Source: Phycisphaerae bacterium
GTDB lineage: Bacteria > Planctomycetota > Phycisphaerae > Phycisphaerales > UBA1924
Assembly (NCBI GenBank): GCA_030426395.1
Contig: JAUHYE010000014.1
Location: forward strand, 1 to 48,685
Direction: 5' to 3'
Length of the DNA stretch: 48,685 nucleotides
The notes below the pieces were generated by a model. That model was given only the letters and a program-made list of their open reading frames with translations. It searched no databases and was not told the origin of the DNA. Each line of letters opens with the position of its first letter. The first letter of the stretch is position 1. A program made the position numbers and the translations under genes. Below are positions 8,002 through 15,997 of the stretch, one piece after another.

Positions 8002-8850
8002 TTAGCGCGATATTACATCGGGCAGCTTCTCGAGCCCGGCGGTCAGGTTCCGCGGCCCGTCCTGCGTGATGAGAATATCCGCCTCGTAGTGCACGCTCTG
8101 GCTGCCGTCGGCGATGTCCAGCGGCCAGGCGTTGCCGTGCTGGGTGATGCGGCCGGTGCCCACGGCGATCATGGGCTCGACGGCCAGCAGCATGCCGGGC
8201 ACGAACGGGTCGTGGGCCTCGCGCCACTCGAACGCCGCGACCTTGGGCACGGTGTTCGAGATAAAAGGCGGGGCGTGCAAGGTGCGGCCGTAACCGTGGC
8301 CGCCCAACCCCCGCACCATGTGGAACTTACATACATTCTCGACGTGGTGCTGGATGGCTTTGGCCCACTCGACCATCTCGGCCCCGGGCTGCATGGCCTC
8401 GATGCCCAGCCGCAGGGCCTCCTTGCCGCAGTCCATGAGCCGGCGGGTGGTGGCGTCGGGCTCGCCGAAGCTGTAGGTGTACGCCGCGTCGCCGATCCAG
8501 CCGTGCTTGCTCACGCCGATGTCGACCTTGAGCAGGTCGCCGGCTTCCAGAGATCGTTGGAAGCTGCCGGGGTGGCCGTGGACGACGGTCTCGTTGACGC
8601 TCAGGCAGGCGTGGGCGGGGAAGGGCGGGTGGCGGCCGGCGCGGTAGCCCTTGAAGCAGCTTTTGGCGCCCATCTTGGCGAGGGTCTCGCCCACGAAACG
8701 GTCGATCTCGGCGAGGGTCTGGCCGTGCCGCAGGTAGCCGACGATGGCCTCGTGGGTGTCCACGACGCAGCGGGCGGCCTGGGCGGCCAGTTCGACCTGG
8801 GCGTCGGTAATGGGCGGCTGGGCGCTCTTGCGCCGGGTCGTTGGGGCCAT
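8002..8850 (-). CDS. map: Methionine aminopeptidase, type I
   Basis: This 282-residue enzyme removes the initiator Met from nascent proteins. The pita-bread fold and dinuclear metal site are evident: an early metal Asp in KVDIGVSKHGWIGD with the second Asp at the end of that stretch, His in GGHGYGRTLH, Glu in AVEPMI and Glu in HYEADILIT. ACLSVNETVVHG is the family stretch near the substrate pocket. The frame runs far upstream over pyrC; the ATG at 8850, preceded by AAGAGGAA, is the sensible start. It is divergent from pyrC across 57 bp. A basic N-terminus (APTTRRKSAQ) is short, and there is no zinc-finger extension. Confidence 0.94.
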   Translation of the reverse strand: MAPTTRRKSAQPPITDAQVELAAQAARCVVDTHEAIVGYLRHGQTLAEIDRFVGETLAKMGAKSCFKGYRAGRHPPFPAHACLSVNETVVHGHPGSFQRSLEAGDLLKVDIGVSKHGWIGDAAYTYSFGEPDATTRRLMDCGKEALRLGIEAMQPGAEMVEWAKAIQHHVENVCKFHMVRGLGGHGYGRTLHAPPFISNTVPKVAAFEWREAHDPFVPGMLLAVEPMIAVGTGRITQHGNAWPLDIADGSQSVHYEADILITQDGPRNLTAGLEKLPDVISR

Positions 8851-8907
8851 GGGTGCGTTCCTCTTGGCTAGCCTAGGTCGATCTCGCGCCCCGACCAAGG
8901 AACGACC

Positions 8908-10245
8908 ATGCCCCCCACCGCCCCCAGAGTCCGCATCGACAACGCCACCTGCGTCCTCCCCGATGGCACCCGCCGCGCCTCGGTGCTCCTTGGCAATGGG
9001 GCCATCCTCGATATCGATCCCGCCCCCACCGCTGCCGCCGACGAGACGATCGACGCGTCCGGCCTGCACCTCATCCCCGGCGTCATCGACGACCAGGTGC
9101 ACTTCAGGGAGCCCGGTCTGACGCACAAGGAGAATCTCCATACCGCCAGCCTCGCGTGCGCCAAGGGCGGCGTCACGACCTTCCTGGAGATGCCCAATAC
9201 CGTTCCGAATGCCATCACCCAGGCGGGCGTGGACCACAAGCTCGAGCTCGCCGCCGACCGCTGCGTGGTGAACTACGGCTTCTACATCGGCGCGACCCCG
9301 GACAACATCGAGGACCTCAAGACGGCCACGCGCACGCCGGGCATCAAGATCTTCATCGGCTCGAGCACGGGCGATCTTTTGGTCGACCAGCAGGAGGCCC
9401 TCGAGCGCATCTTCGCGGAAACAACGTTGCCCCTCACGGCCCACTGCGAGGACGAGGCGACCGTGCGCGCCAACGCCGAGCGCTTGGGCGGCGGGAAGAC
9501 CGTGCACGACCACAGCAAGATCCGCGACCACGCCGCCGCGCGCATCTCGACGGCCCGCGCCATCGACCTGGCCACGCGGCACCAGCACCGCTTCCACGTG
9601 CTGCACGTCTCCACCGCCGACGAGATCCCGCTCATCGCCGCCGCGCACAAGAGCCATCCCGGCGTGATTACCGCGGAAGCGTGCACGCACCACCTCTGGT
9701 TCACCGTCGACGACTACGACCGCCTGGGCACGCGCATCCAGATGAACCCCTCCATTAAAACACGCGCCGACGTGGACGCCTTGTGGCAGGCCCTGCGCGA
9801 CGGCGTGCTCGAAGTCGTCGCCACCGACCACGCGCCGCACACGCTCGACGAGAAGAAGCAGCCCTACCCCAAGAGCCCCAGCGGCCTGCCCGCGGTCGAG
9901 AACTCATTGGCCCTCATGCTCACCGCCATGCACGACGGCAAGTGTTCCCTCGAACAGATCGTCGACTGGATGTGCGCCAAGCCCGCCAGGACCTGGCGCA
10001 TCGTGGGCAAGGGCTCGATCGTCCCCGGCTTCGACGCCGACCTGGCCCTGGTGGACATCAACAAGACGCACATCGTGAAAGACGACGAGCAGCTCACCAA
10101 GTGCCGCTGGAGCCCCTGGCACGGTGAGCGTCTGAAGGGCAAGGTCGTCCGCACCATCGTGGGCGGCAAGACCGTCTTCGACGATGGCAGGATCGACCCC
10201 ATGCACCGGGGGAGCCCGGCCCGCTACGCCCACGAGCTGGGCTGA
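8908..10245 (+). CDS. pyrC: Dihydroorotase
   Basis: The 445-residue amidohydrolase cyclises carbamoyl-aspartate to dihydroorotate in pyrimidine synthesis. Metal-site features are [10 protein letters not shown], the carboxylated-Lys position in [12 protein letters not shown], His in TAHCEDE, His in [10 protein letters not shown] and the catalytic Asp in ATDHAPH. The first His of the classical HxH is Gln here (QVH), a variant I recall also in Bacteroidetes-type enzymes, so it need not mean loss of activity. [11 protein letters not shown] and MNPSIKT are typical of this subgroup. The ATG at 8908 fits. A repeat-bearing intergenic region follows. Confidence 0.94.
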   Translation: MPPTAPRVRIDNATCVLPDGTRRASVLLGNGAILDIDPAPTAAADETIDASGLHLIPGVIDDQVHFREPGLTHKENLHTASLACAKGGVTTFLEMPNTVPNAITQAGVDHKLELAADRCVVNYGFYIGATPDNIEDLKTATRTPGIKIFIGSSTGDLLVDQQEALERIFAETTLPLTAHCEDEATVRANAERLGGGKTVHDHSKIRDHAAARISTARAIDLATRHQHRFHVLHVSTADEIPLIAAAHKSHPGVITAEACTHHLWFTVDDYDRLGTRIQMNPSIKTRADVDALWQALRDGVLEVVATDHAPHTLDEKKQPYPKSPSGLPAVENSLALMLTAMHDGKCSLEQIVDWMCAKPARTWRIVGKGSIVPGFDADLALVDINKTHIVKDDEQLTKCRWSPWHGERLKGKVVRTIVGGKTVFDDGRIDPMHRGSPARYAHELG

Positions 10246-10282
10246 GCAGAAGGGCGGCCTGGAAGCGTCGTGCGGGGCCTTT

Positions 10283-10305
10283 CTCGAACACAACCCGATC
10301 ATCCG
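10283..10305. repeat. 23-bp element shared with 1798-1820 (copy 2)
   Basis: It differs from copy 1 at only 2 of 23 positions and has the same orientation. Here it precedes the 21-bp array, while at locus 1 it follows the array. Confidence 0.6.
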
Positions 10306-10319
10306 AGGGCGCAGATCGA

Positions 10320-10508
10320 CCATCTCTGATCTGGGATGACCCATCCCTGATCTCGCGCCGACCATCTCTGATCTGGGATGACCCGTCCCTGATCTCGCGC
10401 GAGCCGTCTCTGACCTGGGATGACCCGTCCCTGATCTCGCGCCGGCCATCTCTGATCCGGGATGACCCATCCCTGATCTCGCGCCGGCCGTCTCTGATCC
10501 GGGGTGGG
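10320..10508. repeat. 21-bp tandem array, 9 units, arranged as 42-bp A-B dimers
   Basis: Unit starts are 10320, 10341, 10362, 10383, 10404, 10425, 10446, 10467 and 10488. Type A begins CCATCTCTGATCTGGG and type B begins CCATCCCTGATCTCGC. They alternate A-B throughout, with A/G variation at position 3. Conservation is much higher than in the array at 1575-1742, so this array is younger or under selection. Confidence 0.92.
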
Positions 10509-10542
10509 CCGCGTCCGACGCGAACCCGCGCAGCGGAGCCCC

Positions 10543-11634
10543 TTACCAGCGTTCGTCGTCGGATTGGGGCGCCATCTGGGCCGCCTCGCTCTTGACGCCG
10601 TTCACGGTGGTGCCGCCCTGGATGGCGTTGTCGATGTTGGCCAGGAACGAGTGGGGGAAGATGGGGTCGGGCGCGCTTAGCTCGTCGAGCCGCTTCGTCT
10701 CGTCCTCGGTCAGTTCGAGGTCGAGGGCCTTGAGGTTGTCCTCGAGCTGGTCGAGCTTCCGCGCGCCGATGATGGTGGACGCGACGCCCTCGCGGTCCTG
10801 CACCCACTTGAAGGCCACCTGCGCGGCGCTGGCGTCGTGGGCCTTGCCGATCTCGACGAGCGCGTCGATGATCTTGAAGGTCCGTTCGGTCAGGTGTTTG
10901 CTGTCCTCCTTGTAGCGGCCCTCGCCCTCCTTGGGCGTGTTCTCGCGCGTGTACTTGCCGCTGAGGATGCCGCCCTTGATCGGGCTCCACGGCGTGACGC
11001 CCAGGCCCATCTCGCGCGCCATCGGCATGAGGTCGTGCTCGACGGTGCGCTCGAGCAAGGAATACTCGATCTGCAACGCGATCAGCGGCGACCAATTCCG
11101 GAATATCGCCTCGTACTGCGCCTGCACGACCTTCCACGCGGGCGTATCGCTGAAGCCGATGTAGCGGACTTTTCCTGACCTGACAAGATCGTCCAGCGCC
11201 CGCATCGTCTCGTCGATGGGCGTGTGCTTGTCATGGAAGTGCATCCAGTACAGGTCGATGTAATCGGTCTTGAGACGCCGCAGGCTCTGCTCGCAGCTCT
11301 CGTAGATTGTTTTGCGCGAGGCCCCGCCGCCGTTGGGGTCGCCCAGGTACATGTTGCCCAGGAATTTCGTGGCGATGACCACGCGATCGCGCTTCCCGTC
11401 ACCCGGGCCGCCGTGGAAATAGTCGCCGATGACGACCTCGCTGTGGCCCTTGGTATACATGTTGGCGGTGTCCAGGAAGTTGCCGCCGGCCTCGAGGAAC
11501 GTGGTGATGACCTCGTTGGAGGTCTCGACGTCGCTGCCCCAGCCCCATTCTTTTCCGAAGGTCATGGTGCCCAGGCAGAAGGGGCTGACGCGAAGGCCGC
11601 TGCGGCCGAGGGTGACGTAGTCGGTCAGGGGCAT
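10543..11634 (-). CDS. Aldo/keto reductase
   Basis: This 363-residue NADPH-dependent oxidoreductase has the whole catalytic tetrad in view: Asp and Tyr in FLDTANMYTKGHSE, Lys in VIATKFLGN and His in DLYWMHFHD. The TIM-barrel continues through KVRYIGFSD, IALQIEYSLLER, GVTPWSPIKGG and the cofactor-binding STIIGARKLDQLEDN. The substrate is not predictable. CAAAGGAGAGAG just before the ATG at 11634 fixes the start. It lies 36 bp downstream of the bamA stop on the same strand and may be its last co-transcribed gene. Confidence 0.93.
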   Translation of the reverse strand: MPLTDYVTLGRSGLRVSPFCLGTMTFGKEWGWGSDVETSNEVITTFLEAGGNFLDTANMYTKGHSEVVIGDYFHGGPGDGKRDRVVIATKFLGNMYLGDPNGGGASRKTIYESCEQSLRRLKTDYIDLYWMHFHDKHTPIDETMRALDDLVRSGKVRYIGFSDTPAWKVVQAQYEAIFRNWSPLIALQIEYSLLERTVEHDLMPMAREMGLGVTPWSPIKGGILSGKYTRENTPKEGEGRYKEDSKHLTERTFKIIDALVEIGKAHDASAAQVAFKWVQDREGVASTIIGARKLDQLEDNLKALDLELTEDETKRLDELSAPDPIFPHSFLANIDNAIQGGTTVNGVKSEAAQMAPQSDDERW

Positions 11635-11670
11635 GTCTCTCTCCTTTGGATGCGAATCAGATAGCTCGAT

Positions 11671-13524
11671 CTAGAACGGCACCTCAACCGTAAACGTAAA
11701 AATCCGCGTGTCGTCGGTGGGCATCTTCCGGATGGGGAAACCAAAGTCGAACGCGAGGGGGACCGGCGTCAGGGCGGGCACCGTCAGGCGGAGCCCCACA
11801 CCCGCGGTGATGCGCCAGTCCTCGAAGCCGGGCTTGTTGGTGATGGTGCCCATGTCGCTGAAGAAGACCAGGCGGAAGTTCTCGTTGATGATGGGCTGCT
11901 GGATCTCGCTGCTGACGAACAGCTCCCACGTGCCGCCCACCTGGTCGTCGCCCAGCGTGCCCGTGTCGTTGCGGATGCCCACCGGCCCGATGCCGCGCAC
12001 GCCGAAGCCCCGAAAGCGGGCGCCGCCGGTGTTGAGTCGCTCGAACACCGGCACGTCGTCGGGCGAGTCGGGGATGTAGCCGATGCGCGACGAGAAGTTG
12101 GCCACCGTCGCCCGGCCCAGGAAGTCCTCCTGGATCGGCACGTACACGATGCCCGATGCGCGTAACCGGGTGAAGTCCCAGTCGTCGGTGAGCAAGCCGG
12201 CCTGCTCCACGCTGAGCTGCAGCGCCGAGCCGCGCGTGGGCAGGATTGGCCGGTCGAAGCTGCTGCGCGACAAGGTCAGCCCCTGGATGTCCAGCAGGCT
12301 GGTGCCCTCCGAGTCGAACAGGTCGACGGGGCGATCGGGCTCGATGTCGCCGACGCCGACTTCCTCGAAGCGCGTCGAGAGGCTGGCGCGCCACTGGCTG
12401 CCGAAGGAGCGACCGAAGGCCAGCGTGCCGCCCACACGCCGCTCGTCGTAGTCGTCGTACTCGAAGGACGAGTAGTACGCGCTGGTGTCCAGGCTGTAGT
12501 TGCTCTCGAAGATGAACGGGTCGCGGAAGCGAACACGATAGCTCTCGCTGATGTTGCCCGGCTCCAGGCTGATGCTGGCCGACTGCCCGCCGCCGCGGAA
12601 CGCCCGCCGGCTGACGAACTCCTCGAAGCTCTCGGGCCAGTCGGTGATGTCGAAGTTGCTCTCGCTGATGGAGAGCTGGCCGATGAGGCCCGAGTCGCTG
12701 CTGATGGCCGCGCCGACCTCGAAGCGGGCCGTGGAGGCCTCCTTCAGGCTGATCAAGACGTCGCGGTGGCCGTCGGGGCCGACGGGGTCTTGCAGCACCA
12801 CCTGGACATCGGGCCGGCCCGTGGGCCCGAAGAGCCGCGAACGCTCGAGCTGGAGCCTGGTCTTGTCGCCGGCCGAGTCCTCGACGATGCGGTTCTCGTG
12901 GATGTCGGCGGGCTCGTCGGGCTGCAGTTCGATGTAGCGGTACACGACCTTCATCTTCGTGATCGGGTTGCCGATGACATTAATGAGCCCGGTCTTGCTG
13001 GCCGACGACTGCACGATGCGCACGCGCAGATCCACCAGGTTCTCCTCGGCGTCGGTCAGGTCCTCGACGTACACGTTGCACTGGGTGTACCCCATGCGCG
13101 TCAGGGCGGCGTAGATATCCTCCACGCCCTTTCGAATGAGCCCGGCGTTGTAGATATCGCCCGTCTTGATCGACATCAGGCCGCGGATCTGCTCGGGGCT
13201 CAGGCGGGGGACGAACGCTTCGCCCTGCCGCTGGTCGGCGTACTCCACCATCACGTCGCGCACGGTGTAGCGCTCGCCCTCGGCCACGTGGTACACCACG
13301 ATGACCTCGCGGTTGTTGGGCGCGTCCACGCGCTGCCAGCCCGCGCGCACGTCGACATAGCCGCGATCGCGATAGAACTGGATGAGCTTCTGCACGTCCT
13401 CTTCGGCCTTCTGCTCGTCGAAGCGGCCCTTGCTCAGCACGGGGGTGTAGGTGCTCATCTCAACCTGCGAGCGGAGCTGGCGGTCGCTGAAGACGGCGTT
13501 GCCCTCGAAGCGGACGCCCGTCAC
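11671..13524 (-). CDS. bamA: BamA/Omp85 outer-membrane assembly protein, C-terminal part after in-frame TAG
   Basis: This 617-residue frame holds the later POTRA modules and the 16-strand barrel of an Omp85 protein, which folds outer-membrane proteins. VTGVRFEGNAVFSDRQLR starts a POTRA repeat; the barrel contains the L6 motif RFRGFGVRGIGPVG and ends FTFTVEVPF, with the terminal Phe typical of outer-membrane proteins. It is in the same frame as the upstream part (13540-14178), from which a single TAG separates it. The GTG at 13524 is the first possible internal start after the stop, with no strong ribosome site. The two parts are most simply one gene of about 835 codons interrupted by a nonsense change or a sequence error. 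Confidence 0.85.
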   Translation of the reverse strand: MTGVRFEGNAVFSDRQLRSQVEMSTYTPVLSKGRFDEQKAEEDVQKLIQFYRDRGYVDVRAGWQRVDAPNNREVIVVYHVAEGERYTVRDVMVEYADQRQGEAFVPRLSPEQIRGLMSIKTGDIYNAGLIRKGVEDIYAALTRMGYTQCNVYVEDLTDAEENLVDLRVRIVQSSASKTGLINVIGNPITKMKVVYRYIELQPDEPADIHENRIVEDSAGDKTRLQLERSRLFGPTGRPDVQVVLQDPVGPDGHRDVLISLKEASTARFEVGAAISSDSGLIGQLSISESNFDITDWPESFEEFVSRRAFRGGGQSASISLEPGNISESYRVRFRDPFIFESNYSLDTSAYYSSFEYDDYDERRVGGTLAFGRSFGSQWRASLSTRFEEVGVGDIEPDRPVDLFDSEGTSLLDIQGLTLSRSSFDRPILPTRGSALQLSVEQAGLLTDDWDFTRLRASGIVYVPIQEDFLGRATVANFSSRIGYIPDSPDDVPVFERLNTGGARFRGFGVRGIGPVGIRNDTGTLGDDQVGGTWELFVSSEIQQPIINENFRLVFFSDMGTITNKPGFEDWRITAGVGLRLTVPALTPVPLAFDFGFPIRKMPTDDTRIFTFTVEVPF

Positions 13525-13539
13525 GCGCAGGCGGCTGCC

Positions 13540-14178
13540 CTAGCGCACGCGCAGGAAGAGCTGGCCGGTCTCTTCGACCTCCGACAGGTCGGCCTTCACC
13601 TGCGCCTCGGTGTAGCCCTCGATCGCGTACGCCCGCTCGACGTCGCGAGCCACGTTCTGGATCTGCACCGGGTCGACCGGGTTGAGCACCAGCACGTCGG
13701 TCAGGGCCGAGATCTTCTGGTCGCTCAGCGCCCGGTTGCCCACCGGCTGCACGACGTAGATCAGCGGCTGGGGGTCGAGCGTGAACACCACCACCACCGA
13801 GCCGTCGCCCTGGGGCACCGCCTCGACGACGATCCGCCGGAATCGGCCCAGCCGATCGAGCGTGCGGCGGTCCTGCAGCAGCGTGGGCGGGTCGAGGGCC
13901 GAGCCCGGCGTGGTGCGCACCTGCTGGCGGGCCATGGTCTCCAGCGTGGCGTCGAGCTGGCCGAAAGTGCCATTGTCCAGCGGCCGGCGGAACATCACTT
14001 CGCGCACGAGGGCGTCGGCGTAGTCGGCCACCGGGCCGGTGACCTCGTCGAGGCGGTCCTGGTCCCCCGTCGGAGCCTGGGCGCACGCCCCGCCGGCGGC
14101 CGCCAGCAGCGCGGCGATCGCCACAGCGCGGGGCCATCGCCCGCCAGTCAGACCTCGTTCGGTTCGTGCCGTTCCCAA
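13540..14178 (-). CDS. bamA: BamA/Omp85 N-terminal part (signal peptide and first POTRA domains), ends at in-frame TAG
   Basis: About 212 residues precede the TAG at 13540-13542. The segment carries a basic n-region, a hydrophobic stretch AVAIAALLAAAGGACAQ and POTRA-like sequence (LDRLGRFRRIVVEAVPQ, VVVVFTLDPQPLIYVVQPVGN, YTEAQVKADLSEVEETGQ). The last codons read LFLRVR, then TAG, then GSRLRV. POTRA repeats normally have a Glu-Gly pair there, so the TAG most likely replaces GAG. No ATG fits: TTG at 14178 retains the basic residues before the hydrophobic core, and GTG at 14124 is an alternative. The upstream neighbour is the CPBP protease, 73 bp away. Confidence 0.75.
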   Translation of the reverse strand: MGTARTERGLTGGRWPRAVAIAALLAAAGGACAQAPTGDQDRLDEVTGPVADYADALVREVMFRRPLDNGTFGQLDATLETMARQQVRTTPGSALDPPTLLQDRRTLDRLGRFRRIVVEAVPQGDGSVVVVFTLDPQPLIYVVQPVGNRALSDQKISALTDVLVLNPVDPVQIQNVARDVERAYAIEGYTEAQVKADLSEVEETGQLFLRVR

Positions 14179-14251
14179 AGCCCCGGACAGTACCGGCGTT
14201 GGCGGCCGCAAACAAATCGGTCGGGTCGCTTCCGCCGGTCCGGCCAGGGCC

Positions 14252-15406
14252 CTACCGCTGGCCGCCCGAACCCGGCTGGGCCCCGGGCTGAGCGGGTTGA
14301 GGCTGGCCCGGCTCCACCTGCTCGGTGATGGGCATGCCCCGCTCGTCGTATTGCGTGGCCTGGGGCGTCGGGTCGGCCATCCACAGCACCAGGGCAATGT
14401 TGATGGCGTTGAAGCCCGCATGCATCGCGATGGGCACGCCCAGGCCCTTGAACCGCTCGTACGCCACGCCGATCGCCAGCCCGAGCACGAACAACGCGGG
14501 GATGGCGTGCCACGGCACGGCGTCGCCCACGCGGTGCACCAGGGCAAAGACCGCCGACGTGATGATGACCGCCAGCCATGCCGAGCCCATCATCCGCAGA
14601 AGGGCCGTCTGGACGAAGGCCCGGAAGATGAGCTCCTCGATGATCGCCGCCCCGAGGATGGCGGTGACGATGATGACCCAGGTCCAGGGGTCGTCCGAGT
14701 TCTGGCGGATCATCTCCAGCGTGGCGTGGGCGACCGTCGATTGCTCTTCGCCGCTGGCATACTGGAACGCCAGCCGCGAGGCCTCGCCCGCCGCGGCAAC
14801 CACTGGGAAGGCGATGAGCACCGCCAGCAGGCCCAGCGGGATATCCCCGGCCCCGAAACGCATGCCCTCGTCGTGCTCGCGCTTGTTGAGCAGGTAGACC
14901 ATCACCCCGCCGGCGAAGGCGCCGAACAGCACCGAGCCGAGTTGGGTGAGCGCCTCGTCGCGCGTCTCGCTCTCGCCGAGCGATTGCACCGGGCCGCCCT
15001 GGCCGGCCAGCCATTCCCAGAGCTCGGTGATCTGGCTGAAGGCCTGGGCCCCGAAGATCTGGGCCGAGACGACCACGAAGGCGCCAAACAGCCACACGGG
15101 CCACTGGTAGGCCACCACGTCGCGCTTGCCCGCGCGCTGGAACGAGCCCGGACGGATGAAATCGGCCAGGAACAGGATGACCAGCACCAGAGGGGCGGCG
15201 ATGCGGATGGTGATCGCCAGCCAGTCGCTTGCGGTCAGGGCCTTCACGCCCTCGCCCATGGGCGGGGCGCTCTGGACTTGTGCAAGCGATTGGCCCAGGG
15301 CCGCATGAGCAACGAGCAGGAACGCGACAGCCCCCGCCGCCAGCCCGAGGCGGGGCGAGATCGTCCGTCGGTTCGTTCGATTCAGAGCCACGTCGCTCAA
15401 GGCCAC
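14252..15406 (-). CDS. CPBP family intramembrane metalloprotease
   Basis: The 384-residue multi-pass membrane protein belongs to the CPBP/Abi (Rce1-like) proteases. The catalytic motifs are visible: EELIFRAFVQTAL (EExxxR), then FALVHRVGD with a metal-binding His, then HAGFNAINIAL. A signal-like N-terminus (LGLAAGAVAFLLVAHAALGQ) is followed by several hydrophobic segments, and the last 45 residues are a Pro/Gln/Gly-rich tail. The substrate is unknown. It sits 73 bp upstream of bamA on the same strand, so a link to envelope biogenesis is possible but is inferred from position only. The ATG at 15406 is supported by the basic n-region before the first helix. Confidence 0.88.
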   Translation of the reverse strand: MALSDVALNRTNRRTISPRLGLAAGAVAFLLVAHAALGQSLAQVQSAPPMGEGVKALTASDWLAITIRIAAPLVLVILFLADFIRPGSFQRAGKRDVVAYQWPVWLFGAFVVVSAQIFGAQAFSQITELWEWLAGQGGPVQSLGESETRDEALTQLGSVLFGAFAGGVMVYLLNKREHDEGMRFGAGDIPLGLLAVLIAFPVVAAAGEASRLAFQYASGEEQSTVAHATLEMIRQNSDDPWTWVIIVTAILGAAIIEELIFRAFVQTALLRMMGSAWLAVIITSAVFALVHRVGDAVPWHAIPALFVLGLAIGVAYERFKGLGVPIAMHAGFNAINIALVLWMADPTPQATQYDERGMPITEQVEPGQPQPAQPGAQPGSGGQR

Positions 15407-15539
15407 AGGCCCTCCGCACGCACGCGGCTATCGCGCACGGCCCATGGCATCGGCCAACGCGCCCCGCGGCGGAAAAAGATTGTTGGCAACGAGGAAAACC
15501 GGCGGCCCCACCGTCGGAAATCGCCCAGGTGATTCGCGA

Positions 15540-15875
15540 TCAGGCCGCGACGGCCGCCATCGCGCCCTCGTGGGCGAACGCCAGACCGACGCGCTGCGTG
15601 CCGTCCTTGCCGGGGCTCACGTGCGCGATCCGTGCCTCGACCACGTCATCGCCATCCATGATGGCGCTATGGCCGTCGCTGATCATCACCTCGATGGGCT
15701 CGCCGATCATCAGCGGCCGCTCGCTCTTGATCTCGAGCAATAGCCCGCCCAGCGAGACGTCCAGCGCCCGCACCGGCAGATACCGCAGGGCCCGGCGGAC
15801 GTACACCTTGCCGGCCCGGTTGACCGGTGAGCGGCGGAAACGGCGGCGGTCGGCGTCTTGGAGGCGCTGGTCCAT
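15540..15875 (-). CDS. PilZ domain protein (c-di-GMP binding)
   Basis: A stand-alone 111-residue PilZ domain. The two signature motifs for cyclic di-GMP binding are present: an Arg-rich RRRFRRSP near residue 10 and DVSLGG at about residue 39. LPVRALDVSLGGLLLEI and the later RVGLAFAH fit the beta-barrel. PilZ proteins act as effectors that respond to c-di-GMP, often on motility, adhesion or polysaccharide. The next gene upstream on the same strand is a glycosyltransferase, 122 bp away, so control of exopolysaccharide is a reasonable inference. The start is the ATG at 15875. Confidence 0.85.
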   Translation of the reverse strand: MDQRLQDADRRRFRRSPVNRAGKVYVRRALRYLPVRALDVSLGGLLLEIKSERPLMIGEPIEVMISDGHSAIMDGDDVVEARIAHVSPGKDGTQRVGLAFAHEGAMAAVAA

Positions 15876-15997
15876 GCGAACAATTCCCCAATCTCTGGCG
15901 GGCGTCCATGCCCAGTCAGACCCTTCTTATCGTCAAAACCGACACGAACCGACAGAAAGCCCCGCCCATCGGCAGCTCTTGCCGACCGATAACTCGA

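Larger units (their letters stand above)
10246..10542. other. Intergenic repeat region between convergent pyrC and aldo/keto reductase genes
   Basis: About 300 bp without a supported gene. It carries copy 2 of the 23-bp element and nine 21-bp repeat units. A minus-strand frame reads the array as IRDG-containing heptads, which is a by-product of the 21-bp period. Confidence 0.7.

Noticed and set aside
10320-10508. CRISPR array
   Set aside because: Units are contiguous with no unique spacers and no cas genes are in the window.
10094-11137. Minus-strand frame with IRDG heptads
   Set aside because: It joins a frame within the aldo/keto reductase to the 21-bp array; a 21-bp period automatically gives a seven-residue repeat in every open frame.
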